A DNA stretch of 64,000 bases from Pedobacter sp. R20-19 (lineage in GTDB: Bacteria > Bacteroidota > Bacteroidia > Sphingobacteriales > Sphingobacteriaceae). Shown in pieces: positions 8,879-16,772 of the stretch. Each line of letters opens with the position of its first letter. Positions within the stretch are counted from its first letter, which is position 1. The notes under the pieces were generated by a model. The model ran no database searches and was not told the origin of the DNA. It worked only from the letters and a program-made list of their open reading frames with translations. A program made the translations under genes and the position numbers. Where the stretch lies: contig NZ_JCKI01000005.1 of the NCBI RefSeq assembly GCF_000708265.2, positions 1 through 64,000 on the forward strand, written 5' to 3'.

Positions 8879-8936
8879 TAAACAAAAAAACCTTACATTT
8901 CTGTAAGGCTTTTTGTGATCCCGCTGGGATTCGAAC
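8879..8936. repeat. Right tRNA-derived direct repeat (candidate att site)
   Basis: The intact counterpart of 174-231. It covers the terminator and 3' end, including most of the T arm, of the tRNA-Lys gene. With the left copy it brackets an 8.7-kb segment of defence genes. Integration at a tRNA 3' end that regenerates the tRNA would give this arrangement. Confidence 0.75.
8884..8908 (-). terminator. Rho-independent terminator of tRNA-Lys
   Basis: On the minus strand, directly after the tRNA, CCTTACA-GAAA-TGTAAGG forms a perfect 7-bp stem with a tetraloop, followed by seven T residues. Confidence 0.85.
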
Positions 8937-8988
8937 CCAGGACCACTACATTAAAAGTGTAATGCTCTACCAGCTGAGCTACGGAATC
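8916..8988 (-). tRNA. tRNA-Lys (anticodon TTT)
   Basis: Cloverleaf drawn by hand: acceptor GATTCCG pairs with CGGGATC, with discriminator A at 8916. The D arm is GCTC/GAGC, the anticodon loop CTTTTAA is closed by TTACA/TGTAG, and the T arm is CTGGG-TTCGAAT-CCCAG. The anticodon TTT reads lysine codons. CCA is not encoded. The gene is 73 bases long and stands alone, followed by its own terminator. It served as the probable integration site of the neighbouring island. Confidence 0.95.
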
Positions 8989-9140
8989 ATTTCCTTTTGT
9001 TTAAGGAGGTGCAAATATAGAGATTAAAATCAATCACACAAATATTTTTTTAAAATAAATTTTAGATACGAATGCTCGTTAAGAAATTGTTAAGATAATT
9101 GCTTGATTGTTAATTTTATAGCAATTATATTATCCATAAA

Positions 9141-9839
9141 TTATTTTGTAGCCTTCGGAATAAAGTTTAAAAAAGACTGAAATTGAGCCTTATGTTTGTT
9201 TTTATCCAGTTTAAAATAAAATGCACCACGTCTGGAGTTTGATTTATCCTTTTCCGTTTGCTTAATCAATAAACCACTGGCTGTAATTTTCCGGATAAAG
9301 TTTCGGTTATCGATAGGGGCATCATAAACCTGCTCATACAATGCCTGAAGTTGCGGAATCGTGAATTTCTTAGGTAGAAGTTCAAAAAGGATAGGATGTA
9401 GGGCAGCCTGATAACGGATCTTATCCATTGCTGCCTGAACCATTACATCGTGATCAAAGATTAAGGCAGGCACTTCCTGAATTTTAAACCATTCAGCATG
9501 AAACTGATCATTGATTTGAGTGCTATACTTGTTAATGTCAATTAAAGCAAAATAAACCACGGAAACCGTCCTTTCAATAGGGTCGCGATCAGGGCGACCA
9601 TAGGCATGAAGTTGTTCCAGGTAAACATCGTGTAAGCCAGTTAGTTCAAGTAAAATCCGTTTTGCGGCACCATCAAGATCTTCGGCTTCGCCGATGAAAC
9701 CACCCATTAAACTCCATTGATCTTTAACCGGTTCAATAGCCCGTTTAATCACCAGCAACTTAAGTTGTTCACCATCATAACCGAAGATGATGCAATCTAC
9801 CGCCACCAGCACAGGTTTTTGATTAATATATTTTGCCAT
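9141..9839 (-). CDS. Nudix-domain transcriptional regulator (NrtR/AraR type)
   Basis: 232 residues. The N-terminal ~140 residues are a Nudix fold (VAVDCIIFGYDGEQLKLLVIKR), and the C-terminal ~80 form a winged helix (FTIPQLQALYEQVYDAPIDNRNFIRKI). The Nudix box reads G-x5-E-x7-R-I-L-L-E-L-x-G-L. The Glu after Arg and one of the paired Glu residues of the consensus are missing, so hydrolysis is unlikely. That fits regulators of this group, which bind sugars or nucleotide metabolites instead; in Bacteroides a member controls arabinose genes. It starts one base after the HAD gene ends, and divergent galM lies beyond, so it may control both. The effector is unknown. Confidence 0.75.
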   Translation of the reverse strand: MAKYINQKPVLVAVDCIIFGYDGEQLKLLVIKRAIEPVKDQWSLMGGFIGEAEDLDGAAKRILLELTGLHDVYLEQLHAYGRPDRDPIERTVSVVYFALIDINKYSTQINDQFHAEWFKIQEVPALIFDHDVMVQAAMDKIRYQAALHPILFELLPKKFTIPQLQALYEQVYDAPIDNRNFIRKITASGLLIKQTEKDKSNSRRGAFYFKLDKNKHKAQFQSFLNFIPKATK

Positions 9840-9840
9840 T

Positions 9841-10512
9841 TTAAAAAAGCGTATTTAATTTAGGGTCGTTGTAATCACTAATAAAAGTAAGGATATTGGA
9901 ATAATCTTCAAATTCCGGCATGGTATGCGTAGTCGTTAACACAACACATTTCATCCCTGCAAGAAGGGCAGATTCTACGCCTTTAGGAGCATCTTCAAAA
10001 ACCAGGCAATCTTTAGGATGAACCTGAAGCGCTGCCGCGGCTTTTAGAAATGTCTCAGGATGTGGCTTGCTAATTTCCACATCATCAGCACTCACAATTG
10101 CAGAGAGGTAATCACGAATCTTCAATCCATCCACCACGAAATCTATATTAAAGGGAATGGCCGCAGAACCAATGGCCATTTTGATGTTTTCGTTTCTCGC
10201 CCGCTTTAAAAAATTGGCCAGTCCGTCAATTAATGCTAGATGTGGTAAATATCCCTGCTGATAACGTTTTTCTTTATCAATAGATAATTTTTTGACTTCT
10301 TCATCACTGAATCTATCTTTACCGAAAACACGCGCTAAAACCTCATGGTTCTTGCCGTACATCTCTTTTTTTACCGTTTCATAATCCAGCTTAGCGTCCA
10401 GATCTTCGTTCATTACGGCATACCACGCCTGAGTATGATATTCCATATCATCGATCATAGTACCGTTTAAATCGAAGAGAAAAGCCTTAGGTTTGAAATT
10501 CAAATCATGCAT
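9841..10512 (-). CDS. HAD-family phosphatase, beta-phosphoglucomutase-like
   Basis: 223 residues, cytoplasmic. HAD motif I is FLFDLNGTMID, motif II GSAAIPF, and motif III/IV KPHPETFLKAAAALQ with VFEDAPKGVESALLAG, with a helical cap between. Motif I carries Asn where the second Asp (general acid/base) normally stands, so the chemistry may be altered, as in some sugar-phosphate phosphatases of this clade. It forms an operon with the Nudix regulator one base downstream and is divergent from aldose epimerase. A sugar-phosphate substrate is likely; which one cannot be told. Confidence 0.75.
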   Translation of the reverse strand: MHDLNFKPKAFLFDLNGTMIDDMEYHTQAWYAVMNEDLDAKLDYETVKKEMYGKNHEVLARVFGKDRFSDEEVKKLSIDKEKRYQQGYLPHLALIDGLANFLKRARNENIKMAIGSAAIPFNIDFVVDGLKIRDYLSAIVSADDVEISKPHPETFLKAAAALQVHPKDCLVFEDAPKGVESALLAGMKCVVLTTTHTMPEFEDYSNILTFISDYNDPKLNTLF

Positions 10513-10540
10513 ATTGCCGCTAAATTATGTGATTTTTTAG

Positions 10541-10564
10541 TTGATGTATCACGAGACACATCAA
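10541..10564. promoter_or_regulatory. Palindrome in the HAD/galM intergenic region, candidate operator
   Basis: TTGATGTATCACGAGACACATCAA is not quoted as one run here: the arms TTGATGT and ACATCAA (7 bp, perfect) flank a 10-base centre. It lies 28 bases upstream of the HAD start and about 80 upstream of galM. That is a plausible binding site for the Nudix regulator encoded next door. Assignment is by position and symmetry only. Confidence 0.4.
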
Positions 10565-10644
10565 TAATCTTACAATTATAATTATAATCGTCATGGCAAC
10601 GATAATATATTTTCTTAATTTAGCCCTAACCAAAATAGATCTTT

Positions 10645-11796
10645 ATGAAAAAAACATTGCTTAGCGCAGTACCATTAGCAACATTTTGTTTAGTCCTTGC
10701 GCTTTCATCATGTAATCCGAAAGCGGATAAAGGAACAGAAGCCACGGCGCAAACAGATTCTTTAAAATATAACACCACCATTGATGGCAAAAATGTTACC
10801 CTTTACACCTTGAAAAATGCAAAGGGTGCTACAGTAACCATTACCAATTATGGCGGACGCATTGTATCGCTTTTAGTGCCAAATAAAGAGGATAAATTAA
10901 CGGATGTCGTTTTAGGTTACGACAGCATTGGTGCCTACCGTAAAAAAGGCGAGCCGTTTTTTGGTGCCTTAATCGGAAGATATGGAAACAGAATTGGTAA
11001 AGGCAAATTTAAATTAGAGGGAAAAGATTACCAGTTGCAATTAAACGACGGACCAAATACTTTACATGGTGGAACCGATGGTTTCTACTCGAAAGTATGG
11101 GATGCAAAACAGCTTGATGGTCAAAAATTAGAATTAACCTATGTTTCTAAAGATGGCGAAGCAGGATATCCTGGTAAACTGGATGTTAAGGTGGTTTACA
11201 CTTTGACTGATGATAATGCTTTGCAGATTGATTACACTGCTACCACCGATAAGGCTACAGTAGTCAATCTAACCAATCATGCTTATTTTAACTTAAACGG
11301 AGAGGGAAATAAGAGTATTTTAGATCATGAATTAACCATCGCCGCAGATTCCATCACTCCAGTTGATTCTACATTAATCCCAACAGGAAAATTGTTAGCT
11401 GTTGCTGGAACTGCTTTTGATTTTACGAAAGCCAAAACCATTGGAAAATCTATCGAAGAAACCAATGAGCAGCTGAAATTTGGGAAAGGATACGATCATA
11501 ATTTTGCCCTAAACAAGCATGATGCTAAAACACCGGTTGCTACTGTAAAAAGTACTTTAACTGGAATTAAAATGGAAGTATTTACATCTGAGCCTGGTTT
11601 GCAGTTTTACAGTGGTAATTTCTTAACAGGTGCCGATCAGGATGGGAAGGGTAAAAAGGCATATCCATTCCGTTCAGCCATTTGTTTAGAAACACAGCAC
11701 TTTCCTGATGCCCCAAATCATCCAAATTTCGCCTCAACAGAACTTAAACCCGGACAAACCTATAAAACAAGTACTACGTATAAGTTTTCTAAATAA
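10645..11796 (+). CDS. galM: Aldose 1-epimerase (galactose mutarotase), lipoprotein
   Basis: Interconverts alpha and beta anomers of aldoses. 383 residues with a lipoprotein signal ending ALSSC (lipidated Cys at about 23), so it acts in the periplasm or at the outer membrane. Family motifs: ITNYGGRIVSLLVP, FGALIGRYGNRIGKGKF, LHGGTDGFYSKVW, VNLTNHAYFNLNGEG (catalytic His region), and FPDAPNHPNFAST. It is preceded by a promoter region shared with the HAD/Nudix operon and closed by a strong terminator. Confidence in the family is high; the in vivo sugar is not known. Confidence 0.9.
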   Translation: MKKTLLSAVPLATFCLVLALSSCNPKADKGTEATAQTDSLKYNTTIDGKNVTLYTLKNAKGATVTITNYGGRIVSLLVPNKEDKLTDVVLGYDSIGAYRKKGEPFFGALIGRYGNRIGKGKFKLEGKDYQLQLNDGPNTLHGGTDGFYSKVWDAKQLDGQKLELTYVSKDGEAGYPGKLDVKVVYTLTDDNALQIDYTATTDKATVVNLTNHAYFNLNGEGNKSILDHELTIAADSITPVDSTLIPTGKLLAVAGTAFDFTKAKTIGKSIEETNEQLKFGKGYDHNFALNKHDAKTPVATVKSTLTGIKMEVFTSEPGLQFYSGNFLTGADQDGKGKKAYPFRSAICLETQHFPDAPNHPNFASTELKPGQTYKTSTTYKFSK

Positions 11797-11800
11797 GATA

Positions 11801-11837
11801 AAAAAAGGGCTCCTGAACATATAGGAGCCCTTTTTTT
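11801..11837 (+). terminator. Terminator after galM (possibly bidirectional)
   Basis: GGGCTCCT (11807-11814) and AGGAGCCC (11823-11830) form an 8-bp stem with an 8-base loop. Seven T follow, and a run of A precedes, so it could also stop transcription coming from the right. Confidence 0.85.
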
Positions 11838-11887
11838 AAAGTCAAGCATCTCAAAATAATAATTTGCACTCTTTCTAATTTTAAAAT

Positions 11888-11987
11888 AAAGGCGCAAAGT
11901 TTTTCGCAAATTATAAAAATAACAAACCCTTAAATGCCCTTAAATTTCTTATATAGTAAAAAATAATACGAAACTGCTATAATTAAA
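11888..11987. repeat. Imperfect ~100-bp tandem repeat, copy 1
   Basis: Begins AAAGGCGCAAAGTTT and contains AATGCCCTTAAATTTCTTAT, then AGTAAAAAATAA, ending ATAATTAAA. The same landmarks recur in order 133 bases later. No open frame; it resembles dispersed non-coding repeats of Bacteroidota. Confidence 0.6.
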
Positions 11988-12020
11988 TTCTTCCTATCTA
12001 ATTAGAATATTCTCAACCTC

Positions 12021-12119
12021 AAAGGCGCAAAGTTTCTCTTAAGCTAAAAAATAGCAATCCCACCAATGCCCTTAAATTCCTTATGTGGTAAAAAATAACA
12101 CCAGATTGTTGTAACTAAA
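12021..12119. repeat. Imperfect ~100-bp tandem repeat, copy 2
   Basis: Begins AAAGGCGCAAAGTTT and contains AATGCCCTTAAATTCCTTAT, then GGTAAAAAATAA, ending GTAACTAAA, matching copy 1 along its length. Its right end touches the last codons of the minus-strand lldD-like gene. Confidence 0.6.
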
Positions 12120-13284
12120 CCTCCAATAACCTATCCGGAAATTGCGAAATCTCCTCAATGGTTAATTGTTGCATAATCTGGTATAAATGCGTTTTAAACA
12201 TGTTGATGGTATGTTCGCCGCCTTCATCACCTAATGCACCAACACCATACATAAAAGGTCGTCCCATAAAGTTAAACTCAGATCCAACCGCATGCGCCCT
12301 CGCCAAGTCAACACCAGAGCGAATACCACCATCCATCATAATCTTTAACTTTGATTTATACAAGGGATTGCCTGCCAATTTAATGAGTGAATTGATTGAT
12401 GATTCACCCGCATCAATTTGTCTTCCTCCATGGTTGGAAACAATCACACCATCTGCACCAATCTGAATAGCAGCCTGCATATCTTCATCGGTCGTAATCC
12501 CTTTCAATACCAATGGACCTTTCCATAAATCACGTATAGCCGCAACTTTTTCAATGTCAACTTTTCCCGTAAATGTTCGGTTCATAAACTGGCCCAATTG
12601 CGACATATCCAATCCCTTTTCCATGTAAGGCTTCAATGTAGCGAAGGAAGGAATGCCATGTTGAAGCGTCTTGATCCCCCATAGTGGACGAGCAAATGCT
12701 TGCAATATATTATTAATTGACATTTTTGGAGGGATGGACAAGCCACTTTTAATTTCCTTATACCTTAAACCAAATGCAGGAACATCGACTAAAACCACCA
12801 AAACCGGGCATTCTACTGATTGAAGTCGTTTTAAAATATCATCTCTTAAACTATTTTCAGTTGGATGATACAATTGAAACCAAGCTTTGCCTTCAGATAC
12901 CTCAGCAATGCGTTCGATACTGCTGGTAGATACTGTACTTAAGGTATAAGGTATATCATGTTTGGCTGCAGCTTTTGCCAAAATTTCTGGTGCATTAGGC
13001 CACATTAAGCCCTGTAAACCTATTGGTGATATTCCAAATGGCGCACTGTAACGCCGGCCAAATAATTCTACCGACATATCGATCTCTCCACCAACCCTTA
13101 AATAATTAGGTTTAAGGTAAATATTATCGAAGTCACTTTCGTTTCGTGCTAAATTAAGTCCCTCATTACAACCACCCTCCAGGTAGTCAAAAGCAAATTT
13201 AGGAACCCTTGTTTTTGCCTTTTTTCTCAGGTCGGCTACAGAAGGATATTGAGAATGATATGGGAATGTAATTTTTTTACTCAT
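12115..13284 (-). CDS. lldD: FMN-dependent alpha-hydroxy-acid dehydrogenase, probably L-lactate dehydrogenase
   Basis: 389 residues, the usual length. Family landmarks: FAFDYLEGG near the N-terminus, FGISPIGLQGLMWP, the FMN/substrate stretch WFQLYHPTE, LVLKGITTDEDM with the flavin-binding Lys, the catalytic VSNHGGRQID (His acts as base), and the phosphate-binding DGGIRSGVDLARA and GRPFMYG. L-lactate is the best-known substrate of this group; glycolate or mandelate are alternatives. The neighbouring operon is predicted to release L-lactate from deoxysugars, which this enzyme could oxidise to pyruvate. It is separated from that operon by 233 bases, so it probably has its own promoter. Confidence 0.85.
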   Translation of the reverse strand: MSKKITFPYHSQYPSVADLRKKAKTRVPKFAFDYLEGGCNEGLNLARNESDFDNIYLKPNYLRVGGEIDMSVELFGRRYSAPFGISPIGLQGLMWPNAPEILAKAAAKHDIPYTLSTVSTSSIERIAEVSEGKAWFQLYHPTENSLRDDILKRLQSVECPVLVVLVDVPAFGLRYKEIKSGLSIPPKMSINNILQAFARPLWGIKTLQHGIPSFATLKPYMEKGLDMSQLGQFMNRTFTGKVDIEKVAAIRDLWKGPLVLKGITTDEDMQAAIQIGADGVIVSNHGGRQIDAGESSINSLIKLAGNPLYKSKLKIMMDGGIRSGVDLARAHAVGSEFNFMGRPFMYGVGALGDEGGEHTINMFKTHLYQIMQQLTIEEISQFPDRLLEV

Positions 13285-13517
13285 TTTTAATTTAGTGTAT
13301 TGGTCAGATGCCTGTTTTTAAAACCGAAAACTAATATTTTATATTATATTTTCCATCCTGCTCTATCTGTTATTCTATGATTTAACATTTATTTGAGCCG
13401 ATGTTAATTTATCCAATTGGTGTAATGAGTTTAGATGATGTTTACATAAGTCATTCATAGAAAACACACTAAATATTATCACAAATGACGGGCAATCGAA
13501 AATATATTTTGCATTGA

Positions 13518-14339
13518 TTAGAGCTTGTAAAAAGCTTTTGCGTTATCTCCAAAAATTAATTTCCTTTCATTTTCACTGAACCTCATCGTATATTTTTGAA
13601 CTAAATTAAACCAATCCTGATACGGGCGACTCACCAAAACCACGGGCCAGTCGCTGCCAAACATCACCCGCTCCACGCCAAAATTTTCAAATACTGCGTC
13701 GAAACAGTTGAAAAGTTCTTTTTCCTTCCAGTTTTTCCAATCTGCTTCTGTTAATAAACCTGATACTTTACATGATACATTTGAATTTTCAGCCAGTGTT
13801 TTAATGTCTTCACGCCAGGTCTTTAAATCCTGACTTTTGACATCAGGTTTACCACAATGATCAAGTACAAATGGCTGATCAGGAATTTGATCAACCATTT
13901 TTATGATGCTTTTCAGCTGGTTATGATAACACAACAAATCGTATGTGTAACTATTTTTTTTCAGTTGTTTAATCCCATTGATGAAAGCAGGATCGAGCAT
14001 AAATTCTGCTGTTTCCGCCTGAAGAACATGCCGCCAGCCCTTAATTTTTTTAAAGTTTTTATAATATTCGAGTCGGTTATCTAAATCCGGATTTTTAAGA
14101 TCTATCCATCCTACAATACCTTTGATGAGGTCATGCTGATCAGCCAGATTTAGTAGGAATTCATTTTCATGTTCCGATTGATTGGCCTGAACGGCAATGC
14201 AACCAGAGATTTTTAGATCATTTAAAGTACGGATCAGATTTTTAGGTGTAAAATCATTTTGAATGACGGCCATATCTGCTGTTATCCACTCATCTCTAAC
14301 CGGATCAAAATTCCAAAAATGAACATGGGTATCAATCAT
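13518..14339 (-). CDS. Amidohydrolase-family sugar lactonase (L-fucono-/L-rhamnono-lactonase)
   Basis: 273 residues, TIM-barrel amidohydrolase-2 fold: IDTHVHFWNF at the N-terminus (metal or catalytic HxH), the FVLDHCGKP strand, and MFGSDWPVV with the conserved Asp near the C-terminus. Such lactonases open the lactone made by oxidation of L-fucose or L-rhamnose. The next genes upstream are a 6-deoxyhexose mutarotase, an FAH hydrolase and an SDR, which places this enzyme at step two of a non-phosphorylated pathway. The gap to the mutarotase is only 10 bases. L-fuconolactone is my first guess; rhamnonolactone is equally allowed by sequence. Confidence 0.8.
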   Translation of the reverse strand: MIDTHVHFWNFDPVRDEWITADMAVIQNDFTPKNLIRTLNDLKISGCIAVQANQSEHENEFLLNLADQHDLIKGIVGWIDLKNPDLDNRLEYYKNFKKIKGWRHVLQAETAEFMLDPAFINGIKQLKKNSYTYDLLCYHNQLKSIIKMVDQIPDQPFVLDHCGKPDVKSQDLKTWREDIKTLAENSNVSCKVSGLLTEADWKNWKEKELFNCFDAVFENFGVERVMFGSDWPVVLVSRPYQDWFNLVQKYTMRFSENERKLIFGDNAKAFYKL

Positions 14340-14349
14340 AATCCTCTAT

Positions 14350-14679
14350 TTACAATTTAAAAATCTGATCCATTAAAATCCATTTTTCACCAGGTTTAGC
14401 CTGTGGCAAGGCTTGCTGATAATTCCACATTAAGGTTTCCCATTCCTGTACTTTAGGGTCTGCTAAGTCTGATTGATTCTTTTTGTCAAAAGAAAAACTT
14501 TCATCGACCTCCATAATCATAAACAGTCGATTGCCGAGCAGATAGATCTCAAGGTCATCCACACCAGCATGGCGAATGCTATCCTTAATTTCTGGCCATA
14601 CAGCAAGATGATACTGCTTATATTCGTTAATCAGCTTTTCATCATTTATTAAATCGAGTGTTAAACAGTATCTTTTCAT
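14350..14679 (-). CDS. L-rhamnose/L-fucose mutarotase (RhaM family)
   Basis: 109 residues, typical for RhaM (about 104). It has a small ferredoxin-like fold: MKRYCLTLDLINDEKLINEY, then YHLAVWPEI carrying the catalytic His and the family Trp-Pro-Glu, LFMIMEVDE, and a C-terminus with VQEWETLMWNYQQ and PGEKWILMDQIF. It equilibrates anomers of 6-deoxyhexoses before dehydrogenation. It lies 7 bases from the FAH gene in the deoxysugar operon. A relative of this domain is fused to the beta-helix enzyme at 58222-60732. Confidence 0.85.
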   Translation of the reverse strand: MKRYCLTLDLINDEKLINEYKQYHLAVWPEIKDSIRHAGVDDLEIYLLGNRLFMIMEVDESFSFDKKNQSDLADPKVQEWETLMWNYQQALPQAKPGEKWILMDQIFKL

Positions 14680-14686
14680 CTTATTG

Positions 14687-15535
14687 TTAGCTATAAGCTT
14701 TAACTTCTTGTTTACTGGTGCCTAAGCCATCAATTCCCAGTTCTACAACATCACCAGGCTTTAAATACCAGGGCTCTGGCTTTTGTCCCAATCCAACACC
14801 CGCAGGCGTACCTGTTGAGATTACATCTCCAGGTAGGAGTGTCATAAATTGACTGATGTAGGAAACCATAAAAGGAACATTAAATATAAAGTTAGATGTA
14901 TTGCCATCCTGCAATGTTTTTCCATTTACGGTTAACCATAAGCGAAGTTGGTGCACATCTTCAATTTCATCTGGCGTAGCAATGAAGGGTCCTATTGGTG
15001 CAAAGGTATCACAGCTTTTTCCCTTTACCCATTGTCCGTTACGCTCAATTTGAAATTCACGTTCACTGTAATCATTATGCAATGCATAACCCGCTACGTG
15101 GTTTAAGGCATCCTCTTCCGAAACATAACTGGCTTTTTTGCCAATAACGATCGCCAATTCAACCTCCCAATCTGTTTTCTTACTATTTTTAGGGATGATC
15201 AGGTCATCATTAGGACCAACCATTGCCGAAGTAGCTTTAAAAAATAAAATTGGTTCTGCAGGGATGGGCGCATTGGTTTCTGCAGCGTGATCTCTATAAT
15301 TTAAACCCACGCAAACTATTTTAGACGGGCGGGCCAATGCTGGTCCAAGGCGTACACCTTTATCTATTTCAGTTAAGCTTGCTGTTTTAAGATCTTGCTT
15401 TAATTTTTCGAGGCCATTGCCGCCAAAGAACGCTTCATTGTAATCCTGTACCAAACCAGAAACATCATAGTATTTGTCATCTATAATAACTCCGGGTTTT
15501 TCTGCGCCTGCAGCTCCAAAACGTATTAATTTCAT
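14687..15535 (-). CDS. FAH-family 2,4-diketo-3-deoxy-L-fuconate/rhamnonate hydrolase
   Basis: 282 residues. Typical FAH-fold core: KIVCVGLNYRDHAAE, FFKATSAMVGPND, TDWEVELAIVIGKKA (metal-binding Glu residues), GYALHNDYSEREFQ, GKSCDTFAPIGPFI, and STGTPAGVGLGQKP. Members beside an SDR and a 6-deoxyhexose mutarotase cleave 2,4-diketo-3-deoxy-L-fuconate or -rhamnonate to pyruvate and L-lactate, as established for the diketo-hydrolase pathways. Cytoplasmic, no signal peptide. General acylpyruvase activity is the alternative. Confidence 0.8.
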   Translation of the reverse strand: MKLIRFGAAGAEKPGVIIDDKYYDVSGLVQDYNEAFFGGNGLEKLKQDLKTASLTEIDKGVRLGPALARPSKIVCVGLNYRDHAAETNAPIPAEPILFFKATSAMVGPNDDLIIPKNSKKTDWEVELAIVIGKKASYVSEEDALNHVAGYALHNDYSEREFQIERNGQWVKGKSCDTFAPIGPFIATPDEIEDVHQLRLWLTVNGKTLQDGNTSNFIFNVPFMVSYISQFMTLLPGDVISTGTPAGVGLGQKPEPWYLKPGDVVELGIDGLGTSKQEVKAYS

Positions 15536-15642
15536 GTTGTTTTATTTAGTATTAAATGTCAAATAAAAGATGTAGATTATTAATTATCAAAAACTTTTCG
15601 CATTCCGCATTCCTCATTCCGCTTTAGGCTTTTCGCTTCCGC

Positions 15643-16407
15643 CTAATTATTCAAAGTAGTAAAACCGCCATCAATAGGGTAGTCACAGCCCGTAATAAAC
15701 GAAGCTTCATCGCTACATAAATAAAGCGCAAGGGCACCAACTTCTTCCGGTTTGGCCATTCTGCCAATGGGTTGTGTTTTTGATAATTTCTCAAACATCT
15801 CCTCAATGCGATCCGGATAGTTATTTTTTAGAAATCCATCCACAAATGGCGTATGTACACGGGCAGGCGAAATGGAATTGCACCTGATGTTTTCATCAAT
15901 ATAATCTTTTGCTACACTCATTGTCATGGCTTTTACAGCGCCTTTTGCCGTGCTATAAGCAAAACGATCAGGCAAACCCACTAAAGAAGCAATAGAGGCC
16001 ATATTGATAATGACCCCGCCACCAGCAGCACGCAACTGAGGAATTGCCGCATACAAACAATTGTAAACACCCTTCACATTTACCCGCATTACCCGGTCAA
16101 AATCAGATTCTTCTGTGGTATCTGCCTTACCAATATGTGCAATACCTGCATTGTTTACCAGAATATTGATCTTTCCGATCTGATCGAAAATATTTTGAAC
16201 ATTTTGATGATCAGCCACATCACAGGCATAACTGAAAGCTTTACCGCCCTGGTTGCTGATTTCTGCCAATGTAGCTTCCGCTTGCTCGGTGCCCAGCTCT
16301 AAAATATGAACCTCAGCACCTTGTTTGGCTAAAATAGTAGCAATGGCTTTTCCAATGCCACTTCCACCACCTGTAACTACAGCTTTTTTATTCGTTAATG
16401 AAAACAT
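15643..16407 (-). CDS. SDR dehydrogenase of the deoxysugar pathway
   Basis: 254 residues, classical short-chain dehydrogenase: TGGGSGIGKAIA (NAD-binding), LVNNAGIAHIG, catalytic Ser in NMASIASL, YSTAK (Tyr and Lys), and a C-terminal CSDEASFITGCDYPIDGGFT. First gene of the minus-strand operon. In this pathway an SDR acts either on the sugar at C1 or on 2-keto-3-deoxy-fuconate/rhamnonate at C4. The direct link with the FAH hydrolase favours the C4 step, but sequence alone does not decide. Confidence 0.8.
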   Translation of the reverse strand: MFSLTNKKAVVTGGGSGIGKAIATILAKQGAEVHILELGTEQAEATLAEISNQGGKAFSYACDVADHQNVQNIFDQIGKINILVNNAGIAHIGKADTTEESDFDRVMRVNVKGVYNCLYAAIPQLRAAGGGVIINMASIASLVGLPDRFAYSTAKGAVKAMTMSVAKDYIDENIRCNSISPARVHTPFVDGFLKNNYPDRIEEMFEKLSKTQPIGRMAKPEEVGALALYLCSDEASFITGCDYPIDGGFTTLNN

Positions 16408-16772
16408 CTTTATTGTTTATATAAAAATTGATAATCGAAATATATGGATTAAAATTAATTGTACGGTTAATATTAAGTTCAATTTCAATAAGATTAAGGG
16501 TATTTGAATACTCCATTTATTTATGATTGATTAGAATAGGAATACAAATAAAATAAATAATGTTGATTAAATAATTTATCAGCAGATCTAAATTTCTTTA
16601 AAAGTTTTTACCATGCCTATAAGGTGGATAAAGGCCTTTTACCTTGCGGAAATTTTACATAACGAAAAGGTTATAATACTTATATTTGAATAATATTTTT
16701 ATATTTAAATAATATTTAACCAAATATCTATTAAATTTCTATAGCAAGGAGATTTAATACAGCTTCCATAAA
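16408..16772. promoter_or_regulatory. Divergent control region between deoxysugar operon and PUL
   Basis: 365 AT-rich bases without a gene. At 16670-16705 a stretch (GTTATAATACTTATATTTGA followed by ATAAT and T-rich DNA) resembles, with several mismatches, the shared element upstream of susC (30255) and the lyase gene (35972). It would lie about 70-100 bases before the first PUL gene. A TAnnTTT-like -7 (TATATTTAA) follows. The similarity is suggestive only. Confidence 0.4.
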
